DNA of 64,000 nt from Dimorphilus gyrociliatus (taxonomy: Eukaryota; Annelida; Polychaeta; Dinophilidae), in NCBI GenBank assembly GCA_904063045.1, contig CAJFCJ010000023.1, positions 186,001 to 250,000 of the forward strand, given 5' to 3'. Every line of letters begins with the position of its first letter. Position 1 is the stretch's first letter. Below, in pieces: positions 26,083 to 38,062 of this stretch. Both the position numbers and the translations under genes were made by a program. Below the pieces are notes generated by a model. That model saw only the letters and a list, made by a program, of their open reading frames with translations, ran no database searches and had not been told where the DNA came from.

Positions 26083-28588
26083 TTATTTAACTAAATGTTT
26101 CTCTTCTTCAATTTCATGATTTTCTTGCCTTCTCTTTCTTAGGCATGGCGAATTTTGAGCGGAATTATTCATCGGCTGTGAATTTTGTAGTTCAATAGCC
26201 CAGGGAAGTTGACGTATGAGAGCATGATTAAGAATACTTTCGTAACACTCGTCTCGATTTATAATGGCTCCAAAGAGCAACGGCTGGATGATTTAATTTA
26301 TTTCATATTAGTAATATTGATATACTTTATCTCTCTCTCTCTCTCTCTTTTACCTGATCTTCAGTTTCGGTCTGAATTTCAATTGCCATTCCATTTCCAG
26401 GAAACCAGCTATTGTATTTGGCTTTAGCAACATTTTGAACGTTGATAATTGGAATGAGGAGATTTTTTGAACTATGAGCCTTATTTCGTTCGAAACATAT
26501 AAAACTGTTTCATCAAATAAACAATTTTAAAGCATTAAAGTGTGCTTGCACGCGTGATATTAGACTATATTTCAGACCTGTTTGTAAGATATAATTTTCC
26601 ATTTTTAAAAGCTGACGTAAGCGGTTTATCTCTACTAATTTTTGTGCACCTCCTCCCGTGAATCCACCCTAAATATATATGTATGTATATACAGTATATT
26701 GTATATATGTAAAATAATATAGCCTATATGATAGAACGTCCTCCGAATTTTTACTACGAATACTTTCTCCGTTTCGTTCCCCTTACCTGGTAAAGGCTTT
26801 TCCGTTGAAGGTAAAGAGAAAACTTGGCAGAAAGCCACGTGACTCGTATCCAAGTTTGCCTCGGTGACTTCTTCATTTACAGACAAAACATTCTGGGTTA
26901 GGAGAGAAACGAAATACGCAAATGAGCGAGAAAGCAATGAAAAAATGATGAAACAATGGGTAACACACCCTATTAATAGCTGCAGCTTTTAGTTTATTTT
27001 CTATCTGATTATCAGTAGGCAGATTCATCCACATATTATAAGTTGAATCATATTTACGCCGTACTCTCGGAAATTTATTATAGATAGCGTCAAGAATGAA
27101 AAATTTCACTCCCAAATATAAGCCGGTAATACGAAAAACGGTACTACCGGAAAATATAGAAGTGGCCAGAAAGAATAGTAGAAGAGTAATTACTAGGCGT
27201 TTCGTATAAGAATTCGATTGCCAAGTCAATAAACTGCAATATGTTCAAAAAACTATAAGTTAATGTTTTTTTAAATATGTAGAAATGAAAGAAAAAACAA
27301 CATAAAATATTTATGTTAGTACTTTTTTAATTTTTCTAAATTGTCCGAAATATTTGACACTCCAACCTGAGAGAAGAAAAAGTTAATAATAATATAATAC
27401 GTATATATTCAAATGGAGGAACTTACTTGAACTTTAGTGGCTATATTTAACACTAATTGTACTTTATCAGTAACTCCAAGATCCTTTGTTTCTTCCTTAT
27501 CCTATGTAAATAAATGGAAGTAGGAAGAAGTAATAAGCTATTCATATATTAATTACAAACGTCATTTTCCGAATTGTCGGGGAAAAGTCGGAAATTTATA
27601 TTCCATCCTCTACAAATAGGATTAATTAATAGATTAATTAGGGTAAATTAAAGACGTAAATTAAAGTATATTCACTTGACTTGTAAGAAATTAATAAATA
27701 ATTTTAGAACTGCTAGAAGACACAAAAATGGAAATAACCAACCATGCCAAACTAGATAAGTATACAACTTAAGATAGTTTAATGAAAAAGGAAATCGATT
27801 ATAAATTTTCAACAAAATTTACTTTATTTATTTAAACTTACGCAAAGTGTAATAAAAGAAACGGCAGGATTTTTCCAAGTTATCAAATAATGAAAATATC
27901 TTATATAATCATAAATTGGTTTAGCGTCGGTTCCTTTAAGTAATGATAGAATAAACATATAGTATACAGTATTTGGATCTATCATTATACTTACTAAATC
28001 TTTTAATCGTTTCTTTCAGTCTATATTTAAAAATAAATATGAATAAGAAATTCCTATTATGATAAAATATTACTAACTTTTTAACCGATAATTGCTTATT
28101 TTCATTACTGTTTGCAAGACTATCATCAACACCCTGATCTTCGCAGAAATCAGCAAAAAATTCGTAAAATTGAGACACTAGCCATTCATATAGGAATTGA
28201 AATTTCCATAAAGATTTCTTTGCTAATCCACTATTATCTATTAAAAGGTGTTTTAAGTCTTTAAAAAAGAGTTTTATTTTTAGATTCAACGAGTATTCTT
28301 ACTCTCTTGTGACAATTGTTCTTCCACGACAAATTCTTCATCGTCTTCCTTAGGCCTTTATTCATAAATGTTTTATTGAATAGACCGAAAACTAATTATT
28401 TTTATTTACTTGTTATCTAATTCATCTAGTTTTTGAGACAGAATATTATTCAGTTGTTTATGTTCATCAACGTCTTCGTTTATCATCATCATCGTCGTCT
28501 CCGTCGTTGACGTACCGGTTGACGTCTCTACCGTTTTCTTCTTTTTAAGCGTATTTATGCGTATTAATCGGAAATTTTTAATATTCAT
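26083..28588 (-). CDS. GRAMD4: GRAM domain-containing protein 4
   Basis: Fourteen exons join in frame to 534 residues (28588-28410, 28355-28303, 28258-28078, 28020-27995, 27933-27842, 27767-27676, 27609-27561, 27501-27427, 27366-27323, 27233-26969, 26892-26787, 26668-26578, 26504-26354, 26283-26083); human GRAMD4 has 578. The order matches the family: an acidic Thr/Met-rich N terminus, a RYFHYLITWKNPAVSF motif, a TM hairpin (VWHGWLFPFLCLLAVLKL), a second membrane region ending in GLYLGVKFFILDAIY, the KYDSTYNMWMNLPTD motif, then a GRAM domain (about 352-480) and the LLFGAIINRDECYESIL motif. Vertebrate GRAMD4 is a membrane protein of ER/mitochondrial contact and cell-death pathways. A pyrimidine-rich acceptor-like TTTTCTTCTAG lies 13 bases before the ATG, suggesting a 5' UTR intron. 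Confidence 0.93.
26331..26348. repeat. (CT)n microsatellite inside a GRAMD4 intron
   Basis: A CT tract lies in the 70-bp last intron of the GRAMD4 gene and forms part of the sequence near its donor. Confidence 0.85.
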
Positions 28589-29505
28589 TCAAGTCATATC
28601 CTAGAAGAAAAGAGATGAATTATTAAAATGGTACCCGTCTTCTACATATTTTTGCCTAATCTTAGAAATTATACATGAATCATAGAAAAATGTGAAAAAT
28701 TACACTGAAATAGAGATATTTATTTATTGGAAAAAAAAATCTGCACAGAAAATCAAGTTAATTTAAGATATGAATAAAGAAAAGAAAAGACCCTTTCCTC
28801 TCTTATTTGAGGAGTGAGATTAAAAAAAAATATAGATAGATTAGTAAAACAAGAGTAAAATAAAAAGGGGATGCCTTAATAAAATTTCGCCAATACATAT
28901 CCACAACAACCGGTTCCTTTAGTATAACTAACGTAGAAAATGCATAAAACTACGAACATAGTTCAAATCTACTCTTTTTTTTGTATTTATTATTATTTAT
29001 AACGTTGTAAAAATTTCTCATACGATTAGGCCGACAAGATTTTTCAATACGAATAATATATTTATATTTATAATATTTCATAAAGAGCATACAAATGCAG
29101 TAACACTAACCGTTATTATTTCTTTCTTTTTTACAGTTAATACATTCAACATAGCTAACCTAAATTTGTATAATTTTAATGTAATTATATAAAATATCTA
29201 ACCTATAAATTATCTATATTATATCTTGTTTTTAGCAAAACCTTGATAAAAAAAATACCAACATTTTCTCCCCTTTTTTTATACAATAAAGTAACAGCTG
29301 TTTCCAACTTACAATATAAATTGTACACTGTGGAACCTTTAACGTCTTTTCCACGCGAAAACACAAGGAATAAGGATTAGTAAATTCTGTTTGTATTTAA
29401 GAATCTTCTTGTGTTAATACTAGCTTAAAAAATCTTTTCTAAACTTTCAAAACTACTCTTACTTAGTCCAATAGTTGATATTTTATTATTGATATGCAAC
29501 ACGGC

Positions 29506-29517
29506 GCCATCTGGAGG
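29506..29517 (-). promoter_or_regulatory. CTCF-like motif
   Basis: The minus strand reads CCTCCAGATGGC, matching 11 of 12 positions of CCASYAGRKGGC, followed by GCCG. It lies in the spacer between the GRAMD4 gene and the sigma-1 receptor cluster. The match was made by eye. Confidence 0.4.
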
Positions 29518-29709
29518 CGAAAGAAACACAGTTTCATTTGTGTATACTATATGTATGTATATAATGCATTAACTCGGGATTATTCAATTAATATTTCTGC
29601 GCACACACACACATATATATATATATACTGTATATATATAGTTGTAAACAAAACATTGTCCACAGAGGAAGATATAAAGAGAAAGAAGATAAAAATTCTT
29701 TGCTTTTAT

Positions 29710-29711
<2 letters not shown>

Positions 29712-29741
<30 letters not shown>
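29712..29741. repeat. (CT)n microsatellite
   Basis: About fifteen uninterrupted CT units. Confidence 0.95.
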
Positions 29742-29746
<5 letters not shown>

Positions 29747-29994
29747 TGCTGAATAATTTTATATGTTAAGAACATAAGAATGGAGGAGAGAAGGAGGGAG
29801 AAAGACGTTTCTGTTTTAGTAAATTAAATTCTATCTTCGTATTTATATTTATATTTATTTCTATTGATTATTTCTTTATAAAAAAAAATTGAATATTTTT
29901 TTTACATTCTGTCTATTGTTCCTACAAAATGATAATATAAAAAGTTTGCAGGATTATTATATTATATTCATTTTGACACACACGTACATACAAA

Positions 29995-30001
<7 letters not shown>

Positions 30002-30027
<26 letters not shown>
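30002..30027. repeat. (CT)n microsatellite
   Basis: About thirteen uninterrupted CT units, 260 bp from the previous tract. Confidence 0.95.
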
Positions 30028-30960
30028 ATTCCCTTTTACTGTGATAAAATCAATTTTCTGTTGTTCCCCGCCATCCGCCCTTTACTTTTCCTTCTATCAG
30101 CTTAAATACATATATGTATATATATATATATATTATATCCTACTGTCCACTTTCTCTCTCTCTCTCTCGTTACTTTAATAATATGTAAACGATTTAGTTG
30201 TTAACATACAACACTGAACATCGAATATCAATTATACAGTATAGGATCATCTACAGCAAAACTTAATGGTTTTTCTGTTGTTTGTACCAGTAATTTTTTA
30301 CCATTAGATGATATAAGCATAATTAATCTAAAAGATATAGATTTGGAAAAAAAGTAATAAACTGTCTGTCTGTCTCTCTCTTTTTATATGTCTATACTGT
30401 GTATATATGTTAAAATCATTACGTATTTTAATTAGTTTTTAATGAAATATAATTAAAAAAAGGAAATAATGTGTTGCATGATTATATCTAGAGGGTAATA
30501 AAGTTTATATCTACTATATACAGTATATGTATATATCTATGTAAATTTAAATATATGCATGCATACCTGAATAGATTTATCTATACAACAAAAGTACAGA
30601 TGCTTTTTTTATTAAAAAACTTATTACAGGTTGCTCCATGAAGAAATAACACAAAATACAATATACGTTACATGATTCATATATCATCATATCAAATTTA
30701 CTGTATAATACTAATAATTGGTCTTCTGTTATGCATGTTATACTTTCAAGTTCATTTCAATCATGCTTAACATGTATATTAAATGAGTAAAATATTAAAG
30801 TCGATCTATTTTTAAACCAGTTTTTTTCTAATATTATCTAAAAATTTAATAATAAAAATCAAACAATAGTAAAAGGAAAAAATATGCATTGATATCGTTT
30901 ATTCTCCTTTAAATTGAAAAGCTAAAGAATAATAATTTACACAAAAGATAAAACTCCTAT

Positions 30961-31904
30961 TTATAAACCCACACCGAAATACACCAAGAAAAGAGACTTG
31001 AGGACTACTTGATAGTAGCGAAAGGTCGCTAGGAAATCGTTGGCGTAGAATAGAGTTTCTAGAAGACTGCAAACGAATCCGGATTGAACGAAACCCCTTC
31101 CATATTGGACAAACCAAGTGTTTTCTTTCATAAAAACGACTTCACTTTCTCCCGCTAGTGTGTTTACTGCAGAGCCTGTGGTAACAATCTTTTAGTATTC
31201 ATCTAACATTAAAGATTGAAAATACTCAAAAAAAAAAACCATCAGTAGAGTGGTTACCATTCTTTTATATTATATGTTAAAATTATTAACCTTTGCTAAA
31301 CGACGTAGTATCAAAATTTGATTTCTTCCAAATTTTTGCTTGTCCATTAACGATATTAGATGTTATATTAACCCACATTCCACCAAAATGTCCGCTTCCT
31401 GATAGAGGACTTCCACTAAAGATTACGTATTCGGTAAGCGATGCATGTAAAACGCATACGGATTGCGATAATCCGCCTATTTTAATTAAAATCCATTCTA
31501 AATCAGATTTAGGTAGAATTTTACCAGGAAACTCTTTCGATAATTCTCTATGAATATTTTCAAATGATGTTTTAACATTCTTATCTAAACCCAATTAATT
31601 GTTTAATTAGGACAGGAGAAAAATTAAATGAATGATACGTTTAATCATTTATTAGTAAAATACAAAAGTAACACAAATAGAAGAACAAAAAGGTGGAAGA
31701 AGATAATGATAAGAAAGGAAGGGATAGCAAAAAGAAAAGCAAATTGTATAAATCCTTACCAGTTTGCTTTTTAACAATTGATGTTAAAGTATCGTTATTG
31801 AATGTAAATGATTTGTTATTAATCCAAGTATTAAATAATGCAATAAATATAGTAATAGTAACTGCGTATTTAAATAATTTAAAGCAACAACGAAACAACG
31901 CCAT
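30961..31904 (-). CDS. Sigma-1 receptor / ERG2-family protein, divergent paralogue
   Basis: Three exons (31904-31760, 31584-31291, 31175-30961) give 217 residues; human SIGMAR1 has 223. Landmarks are a short N terminus with a hydrophobic helix, LHASLTEYVIF, SGHFGGMW, NTWFVQYGRG, and a C-terminal LETLFYANDF segment followed by two helices. The family is ER-resident: SIGMAR1 is a ligand-regulated chaperone, fungal ERG2 a sterol isomerase. Two positions that bind ligand in human SIGMAR1 are changed: Asp126 aligns with Ser (codon 31360-31358) and Glu172 with Gln (31107-31105), and the H-x-x-GEAT segment is lost. Exon lengths and intron phases equal those of the paralogue at 37046-38013, so the two arose by local duplication. 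Confidence 0.9.
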
Positions 31905-32180
31905 TTTCAAATTATTCTCCTCTTACTTAATATAATTAGAAATGTAGGACAGGCCGCCGTACGAGAATCAACTAGAGAGAAAGTGACATGGGGATTATAC
32001 AGAGGTGGGGTGGGGAGGGGGAGAGAGTAGTATAGAGCCATTTAACCATGTGTTGCTTTATTGTTCTCATTAATCTATAATTTGTTTCAAAGTACTAAGG
32101 CCTACGATAGTATATTTCCAGGTGTTTAACTACTGTATTTAATTTTCCAAACATTTCGATCCAAAAAACCGACAAAAGTG
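31905..32180. other. Intergenic spacer
   Basis: About 275 bp between the divergent sigma-1 paralogue and the dehydrogenase gene. It includes a G-rich patch (GGTGGGGTGGGG type) near 32005-32022. No gene was seen. Confidence 0.5.
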
Positions 32181-33650
32181 TTAATAGGTTGCATCCTCTG
32201 GAAGGAAAGGAATAGATTTTCCATCCAAGAAATTATGTATTAGGTCAATACATTGTTTGGATGTCTGAAGAAAGAACAGACGTATATAATATGTAGTTAT
32301 ATTATACTTCAGTGTATAATATTAAAAGAGAAGAAAATCTCCAGTAACAATTATATACAACTGTGAAAGATTTACCTCAATAAATAGGTTGTCATGGTAC
32401 CAGGATACATGAGGTGTAATAATAATATTTTCTTCTTTGTAGAAAGGATGATCTTGTGGGAGAGGCTCCGTTCGAAAAACGTCTAGAATAGCAGCACGAA
32501 TCCACTTATTACTAAAAAAAGATAGTGAAGATATTCAACTTTATTGCTTTACGATTTCCCCAATTTAATTACCGTAAAGCAGTTAATATAGCTTCGTCCG
32601 ATATAACATTTCCTCTTCCAATGTTAATAAACACCGTATTCTAAATTAGTTGAATTTCTATTAGAATTCTTGATTGCAATATATTCAAAACGAAAATGAA
32701 ATGAATACGAAAAATGACAACAGTCCTGTTTTAGGTTAATATTCAAAATCATTTCTATCAGGAATACTTACTCGGTTTTGACAGGCTTTTAGGGTTTCTC
32801 CTGAAAGTATATCTGTCGTATCTTTTGTCACAGGAAGAACATTACAAACATATTCGCAATTTCCTAATACCTCGTCTAAATCTTTAACAGTCCTGGCATA
32901 ATCCACATAATCTTCTTTTACTTGTCCAGAAGTATTAATCGCCCAAACTGTCATTCCAAATGCTTTACATACTCTGGCAACTAGAAAAGATTAAGAATGA
33001 TTAGTTTAAACAAAACCCTTAAATAATAAAACAGTGAATTAAAAGAAAAAGCCATTACTCTTTTTTCCTATAGTTCCAAAGCCCAAAAAAGCAATTGATG
33101 AACCATTGAGTAGTTTTATAGAATACACATTCGCCATGTTATCTTTTAAAGGCCATAAATTCTTAGCGCCTTTAATATTTATCTTTCTTTCCAATAGAAA
33201 TAATTGATGAAAGAAATACTCAGTCATTGGATGACTTATATGGTCCTTAATTCTGCATACTGGTGGCATCTTTTGAAAACAAACGTATAGAAAGAATTAT
33301 AATAATCATTATTTTTTACGTTTTTAACAGTTTTTCTTGCTAAAACAATATGCTCAATTCCAGCCATTGGTGATATAACTAATTTAACATTTGGTGCTTT
33401 TTCCAAAAAGTCACAGCATCTTACAGGAGATGAAGCAACTGTTATGACTATATCAGTGCCTTCGAATACGCTCTTTTCCGTTGCTAATAAAGAATATACA
33501 AATTTAAGAAATAATAAAAATCATAGTTTATGTATAAATTTTCTTACGAAAGGTAAAGTATTCATTATAGATACACCTCTCATCAGATTTGGGAAAACTA
33601 TTACAAGATGTCTTGGGTAAGAAGACAGCAACGATTGTTTTTCTCTCCAT
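32181..33650 (-). CDS. D-isomer-specific 2-hydroxyacid dehydrogenase (glyoxylate/hydroxypyruvate reductase-like)
   Basis: Seven exons (33650-33548, 33483-33329, 33269-33059, 32980-32772, 32640-32573, 32511-32376, 32264-32181) give 321 residues, the usual size. The NAD(P)-binding glycine motif GFGTIG follows NGSSIAFL. All three catalytic residues of the family are present: Arg in NIGRGNVI, Glu in RTEPLP and His in ITPHVSW. The substrate-domain motif PNVKLVISPMAGIEHI is also clear. Such enzymes reduce 2-oxoacids such as glyoxylate and hydroxypyruvate with NAD(P)H in the cytosol. The exact substrate cannot be read from sequence; similarity seems closer to the GhrA-like branch than to vertebrate GRHPR, but this is an impression. 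It lies on the same strand between the two sigma-1 paralogues. Confidence 0.92.
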
Positions 33651-35147
33651 GTCTGTTTCAATATTCAGTTCTCAGTGTTGTGTGATAACATATCATTGGC
33701 CTCTTCTTTTAAAAGCATTTATAAGGCGTAACTAACATTGGTCCTGTTCAAAGGTAGAAAAATAGAGTTTCAAATTTATCTTTTTATATACAATATATAT
33801 ATATATATATATTGATATATTAAATATATTGTACAGCATATTAAATATAAAGATCTGTTCTAGAAATAGTAACAAAGTGAAAAACTTATCATTAACATGC
33901 TTTAAAATTAAATTATAAAATTGCTAACGTCATCCTAAGAGATCCAAAATTCTCGAGTGTTTCTTTGTGTTAATGTCCTATCATATCAAGTTACAAAATT
34001 AAGCTGTAGAGAGATAAGGGAAAGAATTCATAAGGAATAAAAAGTGTAAACTACAAATAAGAAACATTCTTTTCTCTATATTTTTTACCTGCTAGGTAAA
34101 ATCTATTGAGATTCAAAGGTTATTTCTATTAATGAAACATTCTTTACATTTGGTTTTGTCGATACTGATAATCGTGATTTGAGTGACGTAGATCCTGTCA
34201 TGGGAATCGTTTTGATCTAAGCGGAACTGGTGTCGGAAGCATTGAGTATTGATTGTTGACATTGTAAATAGATATGGAATTGATTCGGCATATAAAACTT
34301 CTTATTTAGCATTTCTCCTCTCATTGCTCTATTTTGTAGTCTATTAAAAAAATTGCATAGAAATTATAACGTTTAGCAAATTATTGATCTTCTCTTATGT
34401 TGACATATGTATCCTTTAACAGCTCATTGAAAAAATCAAAGTTTATCCATTATATTCTAAGGTTCCTCTTTTTTCCTCTAGTCCTCTTATCGTTACAGCG
34501 AATTACTTGGAACAATTTGTTTCGCATAAACATTCAAGTAGAAGAGGAGAGATTTCTGTCAGTTCGATCATTCATGCTTAAGATTACCGTTAATGTAGGA
34601 AAAGAAGCAATAACAAAATTTTCATAATGAAATCAAAGTAAGAAACGTAACCTATTAATGAAATCAGAGTTTGTGCTCTTCTCTTAAGAAACAATAAAAA
34701 TTATAATCATAAAGAAAAAGAATAATTCAGAATGAAAGCCATATTTGAAAAGAACAAGTTAGCGCAAAGATAAATAAATATTTAACCTTTTCCTCTTACA
34801 TACATCATCATATTATTCGATTATATGACTTGTAAGAGGAGAAGCAAAGTAAAGCTTTGCCAGGTGATAAGAGTCTGATATTCTTAAACATCCAAGGCTA
34901 ATTTTAATATAATAGAAAGCCAGAAAGCCTTAGATTTATTCTTTGTCTTTTAAATTTCATTTTTATTAATGATAATGTTATTTTTCCTTTTTTTTATTTC
35001 ATAAAAAATAGTCTAAAGTCATTAAACAATCAAAGAAAAGTAGACAGAGATGGGAGAGAAGAGGCCATGGGGGAGAGAGAGAGAGAGATAAGTCCATCAA
35101 GGAAGAGAAAGCAAAAAGAAATTGAAAAGATCTAATTATACATTCTG
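33651..35147. other. Intergenic region
   Basis: No supported gene. It contains a TA tract near 33795-33812 and a GA run at about 35073-35088. Open frames lack splice context and family resemblance. Confidence 0.55.
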
Positions 35148-35678
35148 TTATGAAAAAGTCACTTGTCTAATCCGAAATTCACTTCGTAGCGAAGGAGGGC
35201 CGAGTCTATGCTTTATCCATCCACTTTCGTGGGCATCTAAATAATCTTTGTATTTTTCCGACTGGATATAATGGATATTACCTCCTTTTGGTATTATCTT
35301 CCATTTTGTCCATGATTCTTCGCTCGGTGTTTCCGTCATCGTTACTCTTGTTTTTTTCGTGTAATAAGATATTTCTCTCTCATGAGCGTCTAAATAATGT
35401 TTCGGAAATTTTACGTTTTCCAAGTAAACGAAACCATTCATAGCGTCAATCACCTTGTTAAAAAAAAAACAAATGTATAGCTATATATCAATATATAAAT
35501 AAATACTGTATGTAAGAAATACCCGCCAATGAGCTGAGATATGAGTATCCACGTCTTGAATATCTATTTTGGTTTCAATAGCACTGTTGTGGGTGACTTT
35601 CGGATCAGCGTCGAGCCACCAATTAGGATATCTGACAGATTCAACAGAAATAACTTTTCCATTAAATTTACTTGTCAT
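35148..35678 (-). CDS. Small protein of three internal YLDAHE-type repeats, beta-trefoil-like
   Basis: Two exons (35678-35523, 35453-35148) join in frame to 153 residues; no signal peptide or membrane helix. Three units of 45-50 residues align: each has a beta-strand-like start (GKVISVESV, GFVYLENV, GNIHYIQSE), then an aromatic-rich turn (YPNWWLDADP, FPKHYLDAHE, KYKDYLDAHE), and ends in a W/F-x-V/I strand. Three-fold repeats of this length with a hydrophobic-W closing strand are typical of beta-trefoil folds (fascin, ricin-B, cytokine type), so a carbohydrate or protein-binding cytosolic trefoil is inferred. I do not recognise a named family. A pyrimidine-rich CCTCCCCTACAG lies just before the ATG, suggesting a 5' UTR intron. 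Confidence 0.75.
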
Positions 35679-37045
35679 GTTCAGCTGTAGGGGAGGGAAA
35701 TTAAATCAAATAATCCAAAACAAGAGGAGAGGCGAGGAGGGAGAAGAATAGCGTTTAGGAAACAGTACACATTGCTGTGATTTCAATACAAATATATGAA
35801 ATATATTTATGATTAATAATGGCGTCCAATATGGAGTTTATGGGCTATAATCTATTATAAAAATTCAATGAAAGATATCCTTCAGATAGTAATAAACACA
35901 GGAACTGTTAGTTCGCAAGACAACAAAGAATTCTGCTACGGATCAATAAAACAAATATTCTTTTAAATGGAAATTTCTTGATTTAAACGTTATCAAAAGG
36001 GATTATTAAAGTCGTTTAAGTCTTGTGGAAAGACGAATTATTCACGAGGAGAAGAGAAATATCCAGACAGAATAAATTGTAAATAGTGCATCTTTTTAAT
36101 TGAATTATAGAGGAAAGAGAAAGAAAAATGAAATAATATACATTATACCTCGTTAGCAGCTTACCTGTTCAAATAAAGTTACTTAACATATCAATAAATG
36201 TCTTATTTAAAATATTAAATATGATTTCTAATCGAGTTGTTCGATTTTGAAATAAAAAATAAATAGCGTAAATCCTCCATAGGACAAATCCGTCTTACAA
36301 CTTTTGAAAAGTAGTATCTTTTACAATATTACTCTTTTGCAAAAACACTAATAATAGCGATTATAGAATAAACTAATAATTATAATAATAAATAACAACA
36401 TTGTAAAGATGAAAAGGTTAATTAATCAGGTTTTTCTTTGTTTTTGTTTTCATTTTTGCTTAGGAAATATTAGACTAGCACTACTGATTAATTTTAAAAA
36501 GTAACATATTCGCTTTTATTGTTAAAGAGAGAGAGAGAGAGAGAGAAAGAGATGGCAAGGAAAGATTAATAAAATAATCTATAAGTACAGATGTCGCTAC
36601 TAGTCTTTAATAGTTGTTAGGAATTTGTACCTATAATTGGGCATGTAAAGTGAAAATATTGAAAATGGAAGTTATATATATAGACTTCATAATGCACGTA
36701 CAAAGTTCCTCTATCCACAATCGATAAGTTTTCAATCATTTGTAAGTTTCTTAAAAGAATGGGTATAAGAAACGCTATATGCGATTTAGAGATAAACTAG
36801 AAGGGAACCGTAATTTATATATCTGATGCTTATTGACTTTTTTTTTTGGTTTTTCGATTCTTTATGGAAATTTGTGTCTCTCTTGCACAGGATTGTCTAC
36901 TCGTTTATATATCATAATATATATACTGTATAGATACAGTCTATTATACTGAATATCTGGAATTTTGTACAGTAACTCTTATAAAGCAAAGATATTTATA
37001 TTTCTCATAATTTTGTATTCAAAACAGTTGAACGGATTTGATAAG
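35679..37045. other. Intergenic region
   Basis: About 1.4 kb with no supported gene. It holds a GA microsatellite and a TATACTGTATA-type dyad near 36918-36932. Confidence 0.55.
36526..36546. repeat. (GA)n microsatellite
   Basis: About ten GA units, slightly interrupted downstream. Confidence 0.9.
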
Positions 37046-38013
37046 TTATAATGCTATACCAAAATAATTCAATAATAAACATTTTGAATAAATTTTAAGC
37101 AAGTAATATAGATTGAAAAAATCAGTTGTACTAAAGAATGTGTCGGCGAGAGCAAAGGTTAACGTGGACGGAATAAACCCTCTACCATACTCGACCATCC
37201 AGGTGTTTGCTTTGAAGTTAACGGCGGTTGCTTCACCCCACGCGTGGAACGGTGTATCACCTATTAGAAGTTGTAAAGGAGAATTAGTTGTATTTACCTC
37301 TTCTTTATGCTAATACAGTGTAGAAATACATTATTATATTAGTAAAAGGAAGCGAAAAATAATAGAGTAAATCAAATACTCTTTTAGATAAACATATCAA
37401 TTTTGATAGTTAATTTATGTAAAATAGACATAGAGCTTAAGAGAGAGAAGATACTTGCATATACATAAATTTATATATATATATATTTATTGTATTCATT
37501 CTAACCTGGTTTGTATATATTTACATCTAATGTCCCTTCTACCCATTGATGGAACTCTCCTGTAATTAATGTATCTGAGACATTTGCCCAGTATCTACCA
37601 GAATGGCCCATAGTTTCCAATGGTGTACCGAAGAATAGTAAATATTCGGTTGCAGAAGCATGAAAAATGCAAATCGATCCCATCCATCCCCCAGCATTCA
37701 TGAAAATCCATTTCAAATCCTTCTCTGGTAGAATAGTCCCATTATATTGGGTATAAAAGTGCTTATGGATGGCCGAAAAGGTTTTTTCAGGAGATTGACC
37801 TTTGACTTAAAATAGAAAATAGGCATATTGAGCAAAAAAAAAGAACCTTTCTTTAAAGTCTAAAATACCCATATATTTCTTGGTGATTGATGCTACGCTT
37901 TCTTCGCTGAATAGATAGCTTTTGTTTACAAGCCATACATGAATAGCAGGTACTATTATTGCAAGTACAACAAAAAGTTTTATTATACAACTGATACACG
38001 ACTTGCAGGACAT
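37046..38013 (-). CDS. SIGMAR1: Sigma non-opioid intracellular receptor 1
   Basis: Three exons (38013-37869, 37805-37506, 37260-37046) give 219 residues. The sequence tracks human SIGMAR1 closely: [62 protein letters not shown] and [10 protein letters not shown]. An N-terminal hydrophobic helix provides the ER membrane anchor. The ligand-site acids corresponding to human Asp126 (in VSDT) and Glu172 (in MVEYGRG) are both kept, so amine-ligand binding is expected. Exon lengths are 145, 300 and 215 against 145, 294 and 215 in the divergent copy 5 kb away, with the same phases. Confidence 0.95.
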
Positions 38014-38040
38014 CGTGGCGGCTGTCTGCTAAATCGTTCG

Positions 38041-38062
38041 ATCACGTGACAAATCAGCTGTT
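38041..38062. promoter_or_regulatory. Composite CACGTG + CAGCTG element upstream of the conserved sigma-1 receptor gene
   Basis: ATCACGTGA, five bases, then CAGCTGTT, ending 49 bases upstream of the ATG at 38013. The same arrangement with the same 5-base gap recurs at 38905-38926. CACGTG is the core bound by USF, MITF/TFE and CLOCK-type bHLH factors, and CAGCTG by other bHLH factors. Function is inferred. Confidence 0.5.

Larger units (their letters stand above)
28589..30960. other. Gene-poor, repeat-rich spacer
   Basis: No gene was supported. It holds CT tracts at 29712-29741 and 30002-30027, TA and CA runs near 29601-29640 and 30110-30135, and one good CTCF-like motif. Open frames here are translations of the simple repeats. 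Confidence 0.6.

Noticed and set aside
29494-29775. Open frames on both strands across CA, TA and CT repeats
   Set aside because: They are translations of microsatellites (runs of Ser-Leu, Glu-Arg, Tyr-Ile).
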